Source of the DNA: Anaeromyxobacter terrae
Lineage (GTDB): Bacteria; Myxococcota; Myxococcia; Myxococcales; Anaeromyxobacteraceae
Assembly: GCF_022690685.1 (NCBI RefSeq)
Contig: NZ_JALCYY010000015.1
Location: 1-64,000 of the forward strand
DNA: 64,000 bases
Direction: 5' to 3'
Notes under the pieces: generated by a model
What the model was told of the DNA's origin: nothing
What the model saw: only the letters and a program-made list of their open reading frames with translations
Database searches by the model: none
Shown here: positions 36,902 through 48,022 of the stretch, piece after piece
How the letters are laid out: each line of letters opens with the position of its first letter
How positions within the stretch are numbered: the first letter of the stretch is position 1
Made by a program: the position numbers and the translations under genes

Positions 36902-37516
36902 ATGAGCTTTGAACCGGCTGGGCTCACCATCGAGAGACTCCACAGGGACTACGGCGACCGCATCCGCCGTTACCTGGCACGCCTCGTCGGCACGACCGAG
37001 GCCGAGGACCTCGCGCAAGACGTCTTCGAGAAGGCTCAGCGCACCATCGGCACGTTCCGGGGAGACTCGCGCGTCCTGACGTGGCTCTACCGCGTCGCGA
37101 CGAACGTGGCCATCGACCGACTGAGGAGCGCCGGGCGGCGAGCCGCTCTCGAGGACGAGGACGACGGCGCTGATCCGCTGGACGCGGCGCTCTCCGCAGA
37201 CGCGGCGCAAGAGCGTTCTCTCGACGACGAGCTCGACCGCTCGCGAATGCGGGAGTGCATCCTGGGGATTGTCGAGCAGCTTCCCTCGAGCCAGCGCGCG
37301 GCGATCCTGCTCGGGGAGCTTCGCGGGTTCAGCGACCGCGAGCTGGCCGATGCGCTCGGCATCTCACTCGGAGCCGCCAAGATCCGGCTTCATCGCGCGC
37401 GCCGGGCGTTGAAGCTTGCGCTGGAGCGCGCCTGCGACTTCGACCGCGACGAGCAGAACGAGTTCGCCTGCGCGCCCAAGAGCGGTGGCCTCGTCTCGCT
37501 GGTCCGCGGCAAGTAG
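36902..37516 (+). CDS. ECF-type RNA polymerase sigma factor
   Basis: A 204-residue sigma-70 family protein. Region 2 (about 14-80) has YGDRIRRYLARLVG, EAEDLAQDVFEKAQ and TWLYRVATNVAIDRLR; region 4 (about 125-180) has LPSSQRAAILLGELRGFSDRELADALGISLGAAKIRLHRAR (a full helix-turn-helix). A short C-terminal extension with two cysteines (ACDFDRDEQNEFACAPK) might be a metal or redox sensor, as in other ECF groups with Cys tails. No zinc-finger anti-sigma is adjacent; instead two small Cys/Met-containing proteins follow after 174 bp. Confidence 0.88.
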   Translation: MSFEPAGLTIERLHRDYGDRIRRYLARLVGTTEAEDLAQDVFEKAQRTIGTFRGDSRVLTWLYRVATNVAIDRLRSAGRRAALEDEDDGADPLDAALSADAAQERSLDDELDRSRMRECILGIVEQLPSSQRAAILLGELRGFSDRELADALGISLGAAKIRLHRARRALKLALERACDFDRDEQNEFACAPKSGGLVSLVRGK

Positions 37517-37690
37517 ACGATCACCCGTATCCTTTCAGGTCCCCGGTTCGTCCACGCAGAAGACGAACCCGCACTCCGCCGATATCCGTCGAGGGCAGGG
37601 AGGACCTGGGACGCGAGGCGACAGCGCGGATGCAGCGACGCGGGTGAAGCGCCGGAACACGAATGATGCGAAGTCGAGGGAGGTAGTCGC

Positions 37691-37909
37691 ATGCCGTGGT
37701 GCGGATACTGGGGAACGACCGGAATTGCCTACGCGTGGATCCTTCCGCTGATCGGTCTCGTCCTCATGGGAGTGATGTTCTTCGTCTGTTCCCGTGGCTT
37801 CGGATGCATGGGCCGGCGCCGGCACTCTTCCGGAGATGTCTCGGGCCTGCAGCGCGAGGTCGAGAGCTTGAAGGAGGACGTCCGGAAGCTGCTTCGCAAC
37901 CCGAACTGA
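37691..37909 (+). CDS. Small membrane protein with C-terminal coiled coil
   Basis: A 72-residue protein: one membrane helix (residues about 12-32, IAYAWILPLIGLVLMGVMFF), a Cys/Gly turn (CSRGFGCMGRRR), then a heptad helix (LQREVESLKEDVRKLL). GAGGTAG precedes the ATG. It lies 11 bp upstream of a Met/Cys-rich small protein and downstream of the ECF sigma gene, so all three may be one regulatory unit. Function unknown. Confidence 0.7.
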   Translation: MPWCGYWGTTGIAYAWILPLIGLVLMGVMFFVCSRGFGCMGRRRHSSGDVSGLQREVESLKEDVRKLLRNPN

Positions 37910-37920
37910 CGGAGAAGACG

Positions 37921-38196
37921 ATGGAAAACGGAGCCAAGCCGACGCAGGAGCCGATGGATGTTCCGTCGATGATGCAGCAGATGATGGAGAGGATGTGCGG
38001 CGCGGGCGAGTTCAGCCCGGCCGACATGTGCCGGCGGATGATGGCGTCGAAGGAACCGACGACGAAGGTCCGGGCGCAGTCCGCCGCGCCGGGGGACTGC
38101 ACGTCGTTCGAGGAGCCGGGCCGCAGCGCCCACGACGAGTGGGCTCGCGACGACTGCTGCGGCCCTCGGTCAGGATGCGCGCCGAAGCGCCGGTAG
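37921..38196 (+). CDS. Small Met/Cys-rich protein
   Basis: A 91-residue protein starting MENGAKPTQ, with GGAGAAGAC before the ATG. The N-terminal half is methionine-rich ([23 protein letters not shown]) with cysteines, and the C-terminus has CC and C pairs ([15 protein letters not shown]). Met and Cys clusters suggest soft-metal (copper or similar) or redox sensing, but this is inference; no known family is recognised. Confidence 0.6.
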   Translation: MENGAKPTQEPMDVPSMMQQMMERMCGAGEFSPADMCRRMMASKEPTTKVRAQSAAPGDCTSFEEPGRSAHDEWARDDCCGPRSGCAPKRR

Positions 38197-38599
38197 ACCT
38201 CTGCTGCGCCGCGCGGTGTCGGCGCCCCGCGTCCGGTCGTACAGCACGCCCCGCGACGCTCGTGAACCGCTAGGCGGCGTGACGCCGGGCGGCTGCCCTG
38301 CTCGCGCGGGCGGGGTCCTCGGCCGGCCGCTCCGAGGGTCCCGAGGCGCCCTCCAGCACCGACCTGCGCGCCGAGTTGCGAAACGCCACCGGTTGTGCAA
38401 GTTTGCGCGCGCGCGCGACGCCGTCGAGTGGGTGAAGGGCGCATGTTTCCGCACCGGTCGGCCCGCTGGAGAGAAATTCCAGCGACGCGCGACGGGTTCG
38501 ACACGAGCGGCGTCCATGCTGGCCAGGCGGATGGCCAAGCGGCGCCGCGCACCGATTCGCGCATGCTGGTCGGTACGCCCCCGCAGGTGGAGGTACGAC
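38197..38599. other. 403-bp leader region upstream of the EF-G paralogue
   Basis: No gene is recognised. It contains a short (CG)n-like tract (GCGCGCGCGCG near 38405) and no convincing tRNA fold. The promoter of the EF-G paralogue must lie here or upstream. Confidence 0.35.
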
Positions 38600-40690
<2,091 letters not shown>

Positions 40691-40705
40691 ATCCCGTCCG
40701 GCGCC

Positions 40706-41998
40706 ATGATCCGGAAGGAAGCGATCCTCCAGAGCCCGCTGCGGGTCCTCGACCGCTCGATCCACGGCGGGCTCGGCAAGGGTCACCTCGGCCTGATCAT
40801 GGCGCCCGCGGGCGTCGGGAAGTCCGCGTGCCTCGTGCAGATCGGGCTCGACGCCCTGCTGCGCGAGAAGCCCGTCCTTCACGTCGCGGTCGGGCAATCC
40901 GTGGAGCACGTCTCCGCCCGCTACGACGCGCACTTCGAGGAGCTCGCCGAGCGCGTCGACCTGGCCGACCGGCGGGGCGTGCGCGAGTCCATCGCCCACC
41001 GGCGGCTCATCTGGGCGTCGGTGGAAGGCACCTTCAGCGCGCGAGGGCTCGACGAGGCGCTGGCTGCGTTCCAGGCGCACCTCGAGGTCGCGCCCTGCAC
41101 CATCCTCGTCGACGGCTTCGACTGGGAAGATCCCGGGTGCAGCGCGACGGTCGCCGCGGTCAAGGCGAGCGCGGCCGACATCGGGGCCGAGCTCTGGATG
41201 ACCGCGCGCGACGCGCGAATCGGCGAGGCCGGTCGTGCCCGACGCATGGCCCCGGTGCCGGACGACTGCGCCGCGCTCGTCGACGTCGGCATCCTCCTCG
41301 AGCCCCATGGCCGGTGCGCCCGGCTGACGCTGCTGAAGGATTTCGAGCGGTTTCCCGCGTCCGACGTCGCGCTCGTGCTCGAGGGCGGCACGCTCCGGCT
41401 GCCCGAGGACGGCGAGGAGCCTCCATCGGACGAGCTCTCCCCGGAGTCGTTCACGCTGCTCGCGAGCGGGTCCACGGGCGCCGAGGAGGAGTTCGGCGCC
41501 TGCGCCGAGCGCTGGGGCGTCCGAGAAGTGAACTTCACGTTCCGCGGCCGTCACGAGGTCGCCCGGACGCGCGGGCTCGTCGAGCTGAGCGAGGACGAGC
41601 TCGGCGTGGGCGAGGTCAGCGACGCCTACCTGAAGGCGCACATGCACCGTGCGTTTCCGGAGTCGTCGGAGCTGCGGCGCGTGCTCCAGGCCATCTGGCA
41701 CCAGGTGAGCACGGCGGGCGAGGTGTTCTCGGTCGGCGCCGTCAACCCTGACAAGACCGCCCACGGCGGGACGGGCTGGGCGGTCGAGCTGGCGCGGCAA
41801 TGGGGAAAGCCGGTCCACCTGTTCGACCAGGAGCGGAAGCGCTGGCTCCGGTGGGATGAGCGGGACTGGGTCGCCGAGGAGCCGCCTGCCATCACGCGCG
41901 AGCGGTTCGCGGGCGCCGGCACGCGATCCCTGTCCGACGACGGCCGCGCGGCGATCCGCGGGCTGTTCGAGCGGAGCTTCGGGGCTCCGCGTTCCTAG
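40706..41998 (+). CDS. RecA/KaiC-like ATPase fused to a SLOG-like domain
   Basis: A 430-residue protein with two parts. Residues 1-235 form a P-loop ATPase of the RecA/KaiC/DnaB type: Walker A APAGVGKS (33-40), a VGQSVEHV strand and Walker B CTILVDGFDW (131-140). Residues 248-428 resemble a SLOG/lysine-decarboxylase-like nucleotide-ligand domain common in phages and islands: glycine loop ASGSTGAEEEF (253-263), FSVGAVNP, GGTGWAVELARQWGKPVHLFDQ (354-375) and FAGAGTR near the end. The fusion suggests an ATPase controlled by a small nucleotide-like ligand. It lies 15 bp behind the EF-G paralogue, probably cotranscribed. Role unknown. Confidence 0.75.
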   Translation: MIRKEAILQSPLRVLDRSIHGGLGKGHLGLIMAPAGVGKSACLVQIGLDALLREKPVLHVAVGQSVEHVSARYDAHFEELAERVDLADRRGVRESIAHRRLIWASVEGTFSARGLDEALAAFQAHLEVAPCTILVDGFDWEDPGCSATVAAVKASAADIGAELWMTARDARIGEAGRARRMAPVPDDCAALVDVGILLEPHGRCARLTLLKDFERFPASDVALVLEGGTLRLPEDGEEPPSDELSPESFTLLASGSTGAEEEFGACAERWGVREVNFTFRGRHEVARTRGLVELSEDELGVGEVSDAYLKAHMHRAFPESSELRRVLQAIWHQVSTAGEVFSVGAVNPDKTAHGGTGWAVELARQWGKPVHLFDQERKRWLRWDERDWVAEEPPAITRERFAGAGTRSLSDDGRAAIRGLFERSFGAPRS

Positions 41999-42043
41999 CC
42001 GTCGCTCGCCTGGGTAACCGCTGCGCGCGGAGCTGGGACCGCG

Positions 42044-43570
42044 TCAGTAGCCGCTCTCGCAGTACGTATCGGGCCCCGGCTGGATGACGTTCGTCGTGTC
42101 GATGGCAGCGGTGGGACTCGGGTACTTCGGTGGCAGCGCGGTGCCGTCGTAGCTCGACAGCGGACTCATCGCGAAGGGGTCGACGTCGGCGCGGTACTGC
42201 TTGATCTCGTCCTTCGTGACCGTGATGACCATCAGGTCGCACGCCCACGTCATGTACCCGCGCGTCGCGCCGCCGATCGCGTCCTTTCCCAGCCACTGGA
42301 TCCACTCCTTGCAGTGACTCCAGACGCTCTTCTTCGCGCAGGCGATCGTGTCGTCGGCGACCGTGAAGTGGGCCGCGACCGTGAGCCGCGGATGGACGTC
42401 GATCTGGTTGAGGAGATACCCGAACGCTCCCTGCGGCGTGTGTGAGTTCTCGTAGACCGTGGCCGCCAGGGCGACATGCTTCTGGAATTGCTCGTACAGC
42501 TCCGGCTGGAGGACCGGGTCGGGGACCCTTGGCAGGCGCAGCGCCTTCACGACGCTCGCTTCCGGCGGCGGCACCATCTCGTGGATGAACACGTCCACGC
42601 CCTTGCCTTCGGTCTCCTTGCTGCTGGCCTGCTGGACGCACATCGTCTCGGGCCTGGTGTCGCTCGTATAGATCATGCTGAGCCCATTCCACTCCAGCTT
42701 GTAGCCGACGGATCCCTTCCGCGCGTGGACCACCGGGAAGTGCGTGATCCTGACGCCCGTCTCGTGGTTCTCGTAGGCGACGCCGACGCGAGTCCAGTCC
42801 AGCTCGATCGCGTACAGCGCGAATCCATCACCGGGCGGGTCGTCTCCGACGTTCACGGCAGCGACGGGCAGGCCCCACTTCGGCGTCTCGTCTCGCCACT
42901 CCTCCACCGCCGTCGGCAGGAAGCTGAAGCTCTCGGTGTGCCACCTGCACGCTTCCCTGAGGTTCCTGCAGAGCGCGGTCGTACCGTCGTCGTACAGCCT
43001 GCGAGGCGGCGTCGGGCTCTTGACGCGCGAAGGTCCAGGGCCCCAGACGTAGAGCGGCTTCTTGCGGTCGGTCGCCGGCCCGAAGGTGTAGATGCAGGTC
43101 AGGTCCGACATGTGGTCTCCGTGCAGGTGGTTCAGGAAGACCTTGTCCATCTTCTTGAAGCCGACGTTCATGGCGGTGTAGTTGCCCATGACGCCGCTGC
43201 CGCAGTCGAAGATGAACTGGTCCGGCGCCGTGCCGTTGGACCCCGGGCCGACCTCCACGAACACGCTCATCATCTCCTGCGCGGGCCTGGCGGGAGGGAA
43301 CCCCGATCCCATGAACGTGATTCGCAGCTCGTCCATCCCCGCCGGCCTCAGGGGGGGAGTGACGGTGTCCAGCTCCTCGGAGAACAAGGTGTAGGCGTCC
43401 CGCTTCTCCGGCGTCGGATAGCAGTCGCCCGTGTCCAGGGTGCATTGGCTCGCCGCCCGGCCGATCCCCGATCCGGCGATGGCGAGGCCTCCCAGCGCGA
43501 GGCCGGACCCCTTCAACAGGCTTCTCCGCGTCAACCCCGCCTCGGGCTTCCTCTCGTCCGGCGACGTCAT
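42044..43570 (-). CDS. Tat-exported metallo-beta-lactamase-fold hydrolase
   Basis: A 508-residue protein with a twin-arginine signal (LTRRSLLKG at 13-21, then a hydrophobic stretch) and a metallo-beta-lactamase domain of the RNase Z/arylsulfatase-like type. Visible motifs are FIFDCGSG, the metal motif HLHGDH (148-153), and a later TSDTRP with an aspartate in metal-ligand position. It probably folds in the cytoplasm with its zinc and works in the periplasm. C-terminal cysteines (CAKKSVWSHCKEW) may form a disulfide. Substrate unknown; no operon partner. Confidence 0.85.
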   Translation of the reverse strand: MTSPDERKPEAGLTRRSLLKGSGLALGGLAIAGSGIGRAASQCTLDTGDCYPTPEKRDAYTLFSEELDTVTPPLRPAGMDELRITFMGSGFPPARPAQEMMSVFVEVGPGSNGTAPDQFIFDCGSGVMGNYTAMNVGFKKMDKVFLNHLHGDHMSDLTCIYTFGPATDRKKPLYVWGPGPSRVKSPTPPRRLYDDGTTALCRNLREACRWHTESFSFLPTAVEEWRDETPKWGLPVAAVNVGDDPPGDGFALYAIELDWTRVGVAYENHETGVRITHFPVVHARKGSVGYKLEWNGLSMIYTSDTRPETMCVQQASSKETEGKGVDVFIHEMVPPPEASVVKALRLPRVPDPVLQPELYEQFQKHVALAATVYENSHTPQGAFGYLLNQIDVHPRLTVAAHFTVADDTIACAKKSVWSHCKEWIQWLGKDAIGGATRGYMTWACDLMVITVTKDEIKQYRADVDPFAMSPLSSYDGTALPPKYPSPTAAIDTTNVIQPGPDTYCESGY

Positions 43571-44028
43571 GGGACCCCCCCGACCGCAAGGCTTCTGGTG
43601 CTCTGGTGAACGCTCCGTGGATGGATTCACGGAAAACTGTCCGCCGCGATCGGTGATGCGTAAAGGGGCAGGACGGGTTCGGACGATCGCCCGCGACACT
43701 CCCTGCAGTCGAGCTTTCCAGAGCTCGACCGCCAACGATCGCGGACCGTGTCGTTCCGCCGCGCCTGCCGGGAGACGCTCGCCCGCGGCAGCACCCGGCG
43801 TCGTCGATTCAGCGCACGCAGAAGAAGCTGCTGGGGCTAGACGGCCTGCCTCCCGAGGGCTCATCACGCCGTGGCGGCGGCCACCGGAACGAGCCTCGGG
43901 AACGACCGGCGCCCAGTCGGACGCGTTCCAGGGATTGGGTGTAGAGTGCCGCCCCTCGCGTAACGCGCCGACGGCGCCGTGGCGAGGCGCGGCGTCGTCA
44001 TCCGATGGACTCAACGAGAAGGAGAGAG
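43571..44028. other. 458-bp divergent intergenic region
   Basis: Separates the MBL-fold gene from the second IF-1. No further gene, RNA or repeat is recognised; it must hold promoters for both. The IF-1 end has a clear GAAGGAGAGAG site. Confidence 0.4.
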
Positions 44029-44247
44029 ATGAGCGAGAAGGAAGCCGGTATCGAAGTGCAGGGCAAGGTGGAAGAGGCGTGCGGCGGCATGTACCGCGTG
44101 AAGGTCGATCAGGGCCCGACCGTACTGGCCTACGCGTCCGGAAAGATGAAGCGGTTCCACATCCGCATCATCACGGGCGACCGGGTCAAGCTGGAGCTGT
44201 CGCCGTACGACCTGACTCGCGGCCGCATCACGTATCGCGACAAGTAG
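44029..44247 (+). CDS. infA: Translation initiation factor IF-1 (copy 2)
   Basis: A 72-residue IF-1 that differs from the copy at 18286 in eight residues (R13K, I14V, S17A, S18C, L26V, V31T, P36A, V55L). All changes lie outside the C-terminal rRNA-binding stretch, and the last 17 residues are identical. The gene starts with ATG and has a strong AAGGAGAG site, whereas copy 1 starts with TTG, so this copy may be the better translated. It is monocistronic. The neighbourhood, not the usual ribosomal-protein operon, is shared by neither copy. Confidence 0.95.
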   Translation: MSEKEAGIEVQGKVEEACGGMYRVKVDQGPTVLAYASGKMKRFHIRIITGDRVKLELSPYDLTRGRITYRDK

Positions 44248-44397
44248 CGCCGGACCTCTCGAGCACCGCGCGGACGCTGGCCGCGCTCGGGATCGCCGAG
44301 CTCGGCTCGAGGTCGTCGGGACCGGCCGCCCACGAGCCGTGGGCGCCGCGCGTCACCGCGAGTTCCGCCTCGAGGACACCCCCTACCCTCGGCGCGT

Positions 44398-46164
44398 TCA
44401 GAGATCGATGATCACGTCTCCGGCGGGCCTCGAGCAGCAGATGAGCACGCTGCCGGCCGCGGGAGGGTCGAGCGGCTCGGGGTCGTAGCCCACCTTTCCC
44501 GAGATGAGCCCGCTCTGGCAGTTGTGGCAGACGCCCGTGCGGCACGACCACCTCGCCGGCACGTCGCAGGCCTCCGCCAGCTCGAGCAGGCTGCCGAGCG
44601 ACGGGTTCCAGGGGACGGCGAGCCCGCTCCTGGCGAAGGAGACGAGCGGTCCCGGCCCGGGCGATCCGAGGGGCGGGTGCGGCGTGCGGGCGACGGCGGG
44701 AGCGATCCCCGGCGTCATCGCTTCGCCGGGCCCGAACACTTCGGTATGGATGCGGCCGCGGGAGATTCCCCACCCCGCGAGGCCGCCGGTCAGGTCGCGG
44801 AGGAACGCGGGAGGGCCGCACAGGTAGAAGTCCGCATCCCGGGGAACGCCCACCTCCTCGAGAGCGGCGAGGGTGAGACGTCCGGGGGCGTCGAAATCGA
44901 CCCCGGGCACGTCCTCCGGGCGCGGCCTGCTGTAGCGGACGTGAGAGTGCCCGCCGAGGAGCGCACGGAGCAGGCCGCGGGACTCCTCGCGGAACGGGTG
45001 GTCGTCACGGTTGCGTCCCCCGAACAGCCACCACACGTCCCGCCGCGACGCCTCCGCCGCCAGCACGTGGAGCATCGCCAGCACCGGCGTCGCTCCCACG
45101 CCGGCGCTGAGCAGGACGACGGGGCCCTCGCCGTCACGCAAGGTGAACGTACCCCGGGGCGCGCTCACCTCCACCCGATCGCCCACGCGAGCGCGGTCGA
45201 CGAGGTAGGTGCTCGCCACGCCATGGGGCTCGCGTTTGACGCTGACGCGGTAGCGCTCGGCGCTCGGCGCGCCGGAGAGCGAATAGCTGCGCAGCACGGG
45301 AGGCGATCCAGGAGTGGGCCGAAGCCGCAGCACCACGAACTGTCCCCCCAGCGCGGCAACGAGGGGGGACCCGTCGGCGGGCTCGAGCTCGATGGATGCG
45401 ACGCTGCTGCTCTCCCGGGCGATGCGCGCGATCCGGAGCGGGCGAAAGCCCGGCCATGCAGGTGGGGCCGATGACGTAGGGTCGAGCCCGGGGTTGCCGG
45501 CGGGCGTCCCTGCGATCCTTCCCTCGTGCTCGAGCATGGCCTGGAAGGATCCTCTCCAGCCCGGGCTGAGCGCCGGGATACGGAGCGCCCGCTCCAGGTC
45601 CGCGCGGACGTGGCCGGGCAGGTAGAGGAGCGCGTTCACCCGCGCGACCGTCATGCGCTCGGGGCCATCGGCCACCTTGACGATCTCGTCGCCCGCCGAG
45701 ACCTCGCCCTCCTGGAGCACGCGCATGTAGAACCCGGGCCTGCCGCTCGAGACGAGCAGCGCGGGCATCCGGGGCTCGTTCATGCGGATGCCGACGCGGT
45801 AGCAGGTCACGCGTGGCTGCGTCACCTCGAAGATCGCTCCCCCGACGCGATACCGGTCGCCGATGCACACCTCGTCGTCGGGCAGGCCATCGACCGTGAG
45901 GTTCTCGCCGAATTGCCCAAAGGTGGAGCCACTCCGCCCGAGCTCCCTCTCCCAGAATCGGTACGAGTCGAGCTGGTAGACGAGCACCGCCCGCTGCTCG
46001 CCCCCGTGACCGGCCAGGTCGCCCTGCCTGTCGCCGTCGATGTTGAGCCGCCTCACCATGCGCCGGCCAGCCACGGGCGCCTTCCAGACGGACGTGTGAA
46101 CGGTCTGGCCGTGCCATGCGACGTCGCGGGGCACGCCTACGTTCACTGATAGCAATCGAGCCAC
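44398..46164 (-). CDS. MOSC domain - ferredoxin-NADP reductase - [2Fe-2S] ferredoxin fusion
   Basis: A 588-residue three-part protein. Residues 1-215 are a MOSC domain plus helical extension (GDRQGDLAGHGGEQRAV, FGQFGENLTV, CYRVGIRMNE), the type that handles Mo cofactor-bound sulfur and often reduces N-hydroxylated compounds (YiiM). Residues 240-475 are an FNR-type FAD/NAD(P)H module (RSYSLSG, GVGATPVLAML, YLCGPPAFL). Residues 505-588 are a plant-type ferredoxin, C-x4-C-x2-C-x29-C from about 543. It would carry electrons from NAD(P)H through FAD and [2Fe-2S] to the MOSC domain in one chain. Confidence 0.9.
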   Translation of the reverse strand: MARLLSVNVGVPRDVAWHGQTVHTSVWKAPVAGRRMVRRLNIDGDRQGDLAGHGGEQRAVLVYQLDSYRFWERELGRSGSTFGQFGENLTVDGLPDDEVCIGDRYRVGGAIFEVTQPRVTCYRVGIRMNEPRMPALLVSSGRPGFYMRVLQEGEVSAGDEIVKVADGPERMTVARVNALLYLPGHVRADLERALRIPALSPGWRGSFQAMLEHEGRIAGTPAGNPGLDPTSSAPPAWPGFRPLRIARIARESSSVASIELEPADGSPLVAALGGQFVVLRLRPTPGSPPVLRSYSLSGAPSAERYRVSVKREPHGVASTYLVDRARVGDRVEVSAPRGTFTLRDGEGPVVLLSAGVGATPVLAMLHVLAAEASRRDVWWLFGGRNRDDHPFREESRGLLRALLGGHSHVRYSRPRPEDVPGVDFDAPGRLTLAALEEVGVPRDADFYLCGPPAFLRDLTGGLAGWGISRGRIHTEVFGPGEAMTPGIAPAVARTPHPPLGSPGPGPLVSFARSGLAVPWNPSLGSLLELAEACDVPARWSCRTGVCHNCQSGLISGKVGYDPEPLDPPAAGSVLICCSRPAGDVIIDL

Positions 46165-46334
46165 CTGGTACCCCCTCGCTCCCTCCCCTCGCCAGCAGCG
46201 CGGCCGGCCCGGAAAGAGGATGCCTCGATGTTAGGAGGCGCCCTTCCCAGGCGCGACCCGGACCCAATGGCGCCCCGCGGAGAACTGAACCCCCGCCCGC
46301 GCAGGACACGAGGGACGCGGCGGAGTGAACGCCG

Positions 46335-46754
46335 TCAGGTCGCGCGGGCGACCTGCCGCAGCAGGCGCCGGGTCGCGAGCCGGTGCCCGCCGCTCCCGAT
46401 GACCGCGGCACGGTAGAGCCGGCCGAGGACGCCGGGGAACGCGGCGTGCGTCTGCGCGCGCAGGCGGTCGCCGTCGAGGACGAACGTCAACGCGTAGTCG
46501 GAGAAGCGGTGGCGCCCGCGCAGGGCGAGCCGCCGGCCGGGATCGGCCTCGACCACCCGGAAGCCCGGCACCGCGTCTCCGGGCCGACCGGCGAACTCGG
46601 CCGTGCCCTGCGCGGGGTCGCAGCCCAGGATCCGCGCGATCGGCGCGCTGCCGCCCATCTCGCGGCGCAGGACCTTCAAGAGCGAAGTCCAGACCACGTC
46701 GGCGGAGGCGTCGACCTGCTGGCTGTGCTCGTCGATGTAAGGCAGCTGATCCAT
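46335..46754 (-). CDS. SRPBCC (START-like) family protein
   Basis: A 139-residue protein with the alternating strand pattern and terminal helix of the SRPBCC fold (VDASADVVWTSLLKVL at the start, RLALRGRHRFSDYALTFVLD, RAQTHAAFPGVLGRLYRAAVIGSGGHRLATRRLLR at the end). Such proteins bind hydrophobic ligands in a deep pocket. No catalytic residues known. It is the last gene before a zinc-finger small protein on the same strand (52-bp gap). Confidence 0.75.
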   Translation of the reverse strand: MDQLPYIDEHSQQVDASADVVWTSLLKVLRREMGGSAPIARILGCDPAQGTAEFAGRPGDAVPGFRVVEADPGRRLALRGRHRFSDYALTFVLDGDRLRAQTHAAFPGVLGRLYRAAVIGSGGHRLATRRLLRQVARAT

Positions 46755-46806
46755 GGAGCGCGGCCCGAGGGCGAACGGGAGCGGGTCGCCGCGGGCGGTC
46801 CCGGGC

Positions 46807-47178
46807 TCATCCCCCCGCCGGCCGGGCCTGCTTGCGAACCTTCTTGATGAAGGTCTTGGTGCACCGTCCGTGCGTGCTCTCGTGGTTCACGATCTCCGCG
46901 ATCAGGCGCGTCTTCGCGTCCGCGGCCAGCACCGTGGAGGCGTTCACCTCCTGCGCGAGCTGCACGCCCTCCGACGTGGCGGGCACCTTTGGCCCCGTGG
47001 ACACCGCGGGCGCCGGGCGATGATGCGAGGGCTTCGTCTTGGTGACGTCGTGGAAGCCGGATGATGCCTCGGCGCGTCGCCCGGACCCGTGGCAGCTGGG
47101 GCAGGTGGCGGTGCTGCCGCCGAACACGTTGCCGACGCGGCCGTCTCCACCACACATCCTGCAGGTCTCACCTTCCAA
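46807..47178 (-). CDS. Small protein with DnaJ-like zinc finger
   Basis: A 123-residue protein beginning MEGETCRMCGGDGRVGN, with a second CPSCHGSGRRA motif, the CxxCxGxG pair found in the cysteine-rich region of DnaJ. A Pro/Thr linker and a basic C-terminal helix (CTKTFIKKVRKQARPAGG) follow. The TTG at 47178 is chosen because GGAGG lies just upstream; a GTG at 47208 is in frame. There is no J domain, so it may bind unfolded protein or nucleic acid on its own. Confidence 0.65.
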   Translation of the reverse strand: MEGETCRMCGGDGRVGNVFGGSTATCPSCHGSGRRAEASSGFHDVTKTKPSHHRPAPAVSTGPKVPATSEGVQLAQEVNASTVLAADAKTRLIAEIVNHESTHGRCTKTFIKKVRKQARPAGG

Positions 47179-47485
47179 GGGATCCTCCGTGGAAGGTCGC
47201 GCCTGCACGGGCTCGCCGGTTCGCTCGCATGCGAAGACCGTAGCACGCTGAGCGGTCCCATGCTGGGAGGCGCACCGAGCACGAACCCCGGCACGCGCGC
47301 TCCATCATGCCGGGCAGCGCGCCAGGCGTGGATCCCGGGAAACCGGCCGGCGCCCGCGCTCCTTGGACGGGAGCTGATGTGCCGGCCAGCCGGCCGGATG
47401 GACCACCCGAACCGGCGTCCCCGCCTGGCCTTTGCGCGCGGGCGCGCGCGTCGCCACCGGCAGGACTCAGGCCGGAGGTGTGCTC

Positions 47486-47929
47486 ATGGAGACGATGCAA
47501 GACGTCGGGACGAAGGACTACAAGGCGGAGCCCTCTCTCGAGACTGCGTTCCGGAAGTTCAACGAAGCGTTCAACCGGTTCGACACGAAGCAGGTGGCGG
47601 CGTTCTGGGCCGAGGACGGCACCCTCATCACCCCCATCGGAGAAGTCGGAAAGGGCCGCTCCGGCGTCGAGGCCGCGTACCGCCACGACTGCGAGACCAT
47701 CCTCGCGGGCACGACGTCGAGGTTCACGATCTCCTCCGTGCGGCGCCTGGGAGACGAGCTCGCGTTCATGGACCTCGACCACGAGCTCCAGAACTTCAGG
47801 ATGCCGGACGGCTCGACGGGGACGATGAAGCTGCACCTCGTGGTGCTCGCGAAGAAGAGCGGGAGCACGTGGCAGTGGCTGGACGCGCGCCCGTACGCGT
47901 ACCTCCCCCCGCTTCCGTCGGTGCACTGA
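47486..47929 (+). CDS. SnoaL-like/DUF4440 protein
   Basis: A 147-residue NTF2-like protein: ETAFRKFNEAFNRFDTKQVAAFWAEDGTLITPIGE forms the N-terminal helix-loop with the usual acid pair, and strands run to a terminal WQWLDARPYAYLPPLP. The family includes ketosteroid-isomerase-like enzymes and uncharacterised proteins of the periplasm or cytosol. GGAGG precedes the ATG. It is divergent from the zinc-finger gene. Confidence 0.8.
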   Translation: METMQDVGTKDYKAEPSLETAFRKFNEAFNRFDTKQVAAFWAEDGTLITPIGEVGKGRSGVEAAYRHDCETILAGTTSRFTISSVRRLGDELAFMDLDHELQNFRMPDGSTGTMKLHLVVLAKKSGSTWQWLDARPYAYLPPLPSVH

Positions 47930-48022
47930 AGCCGCGGACGTCGATGCGTCTCCGGGTCGAGCTCCGGAGACGCACCGCTGCCATCGCAGCCTCCCCCTGC
48001 CGCTCGGGGCGCGTCCACACGC

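Noticed and set aside
37530-37565. A fifth tmRNA-end-like copy (CCCCGGTTCGTCCACGCAGAAG)
   Set aside because: Only 12 bases (TCCACGCAGAAG) match the region after the 21721 repeat; too short to count as an attachment site.
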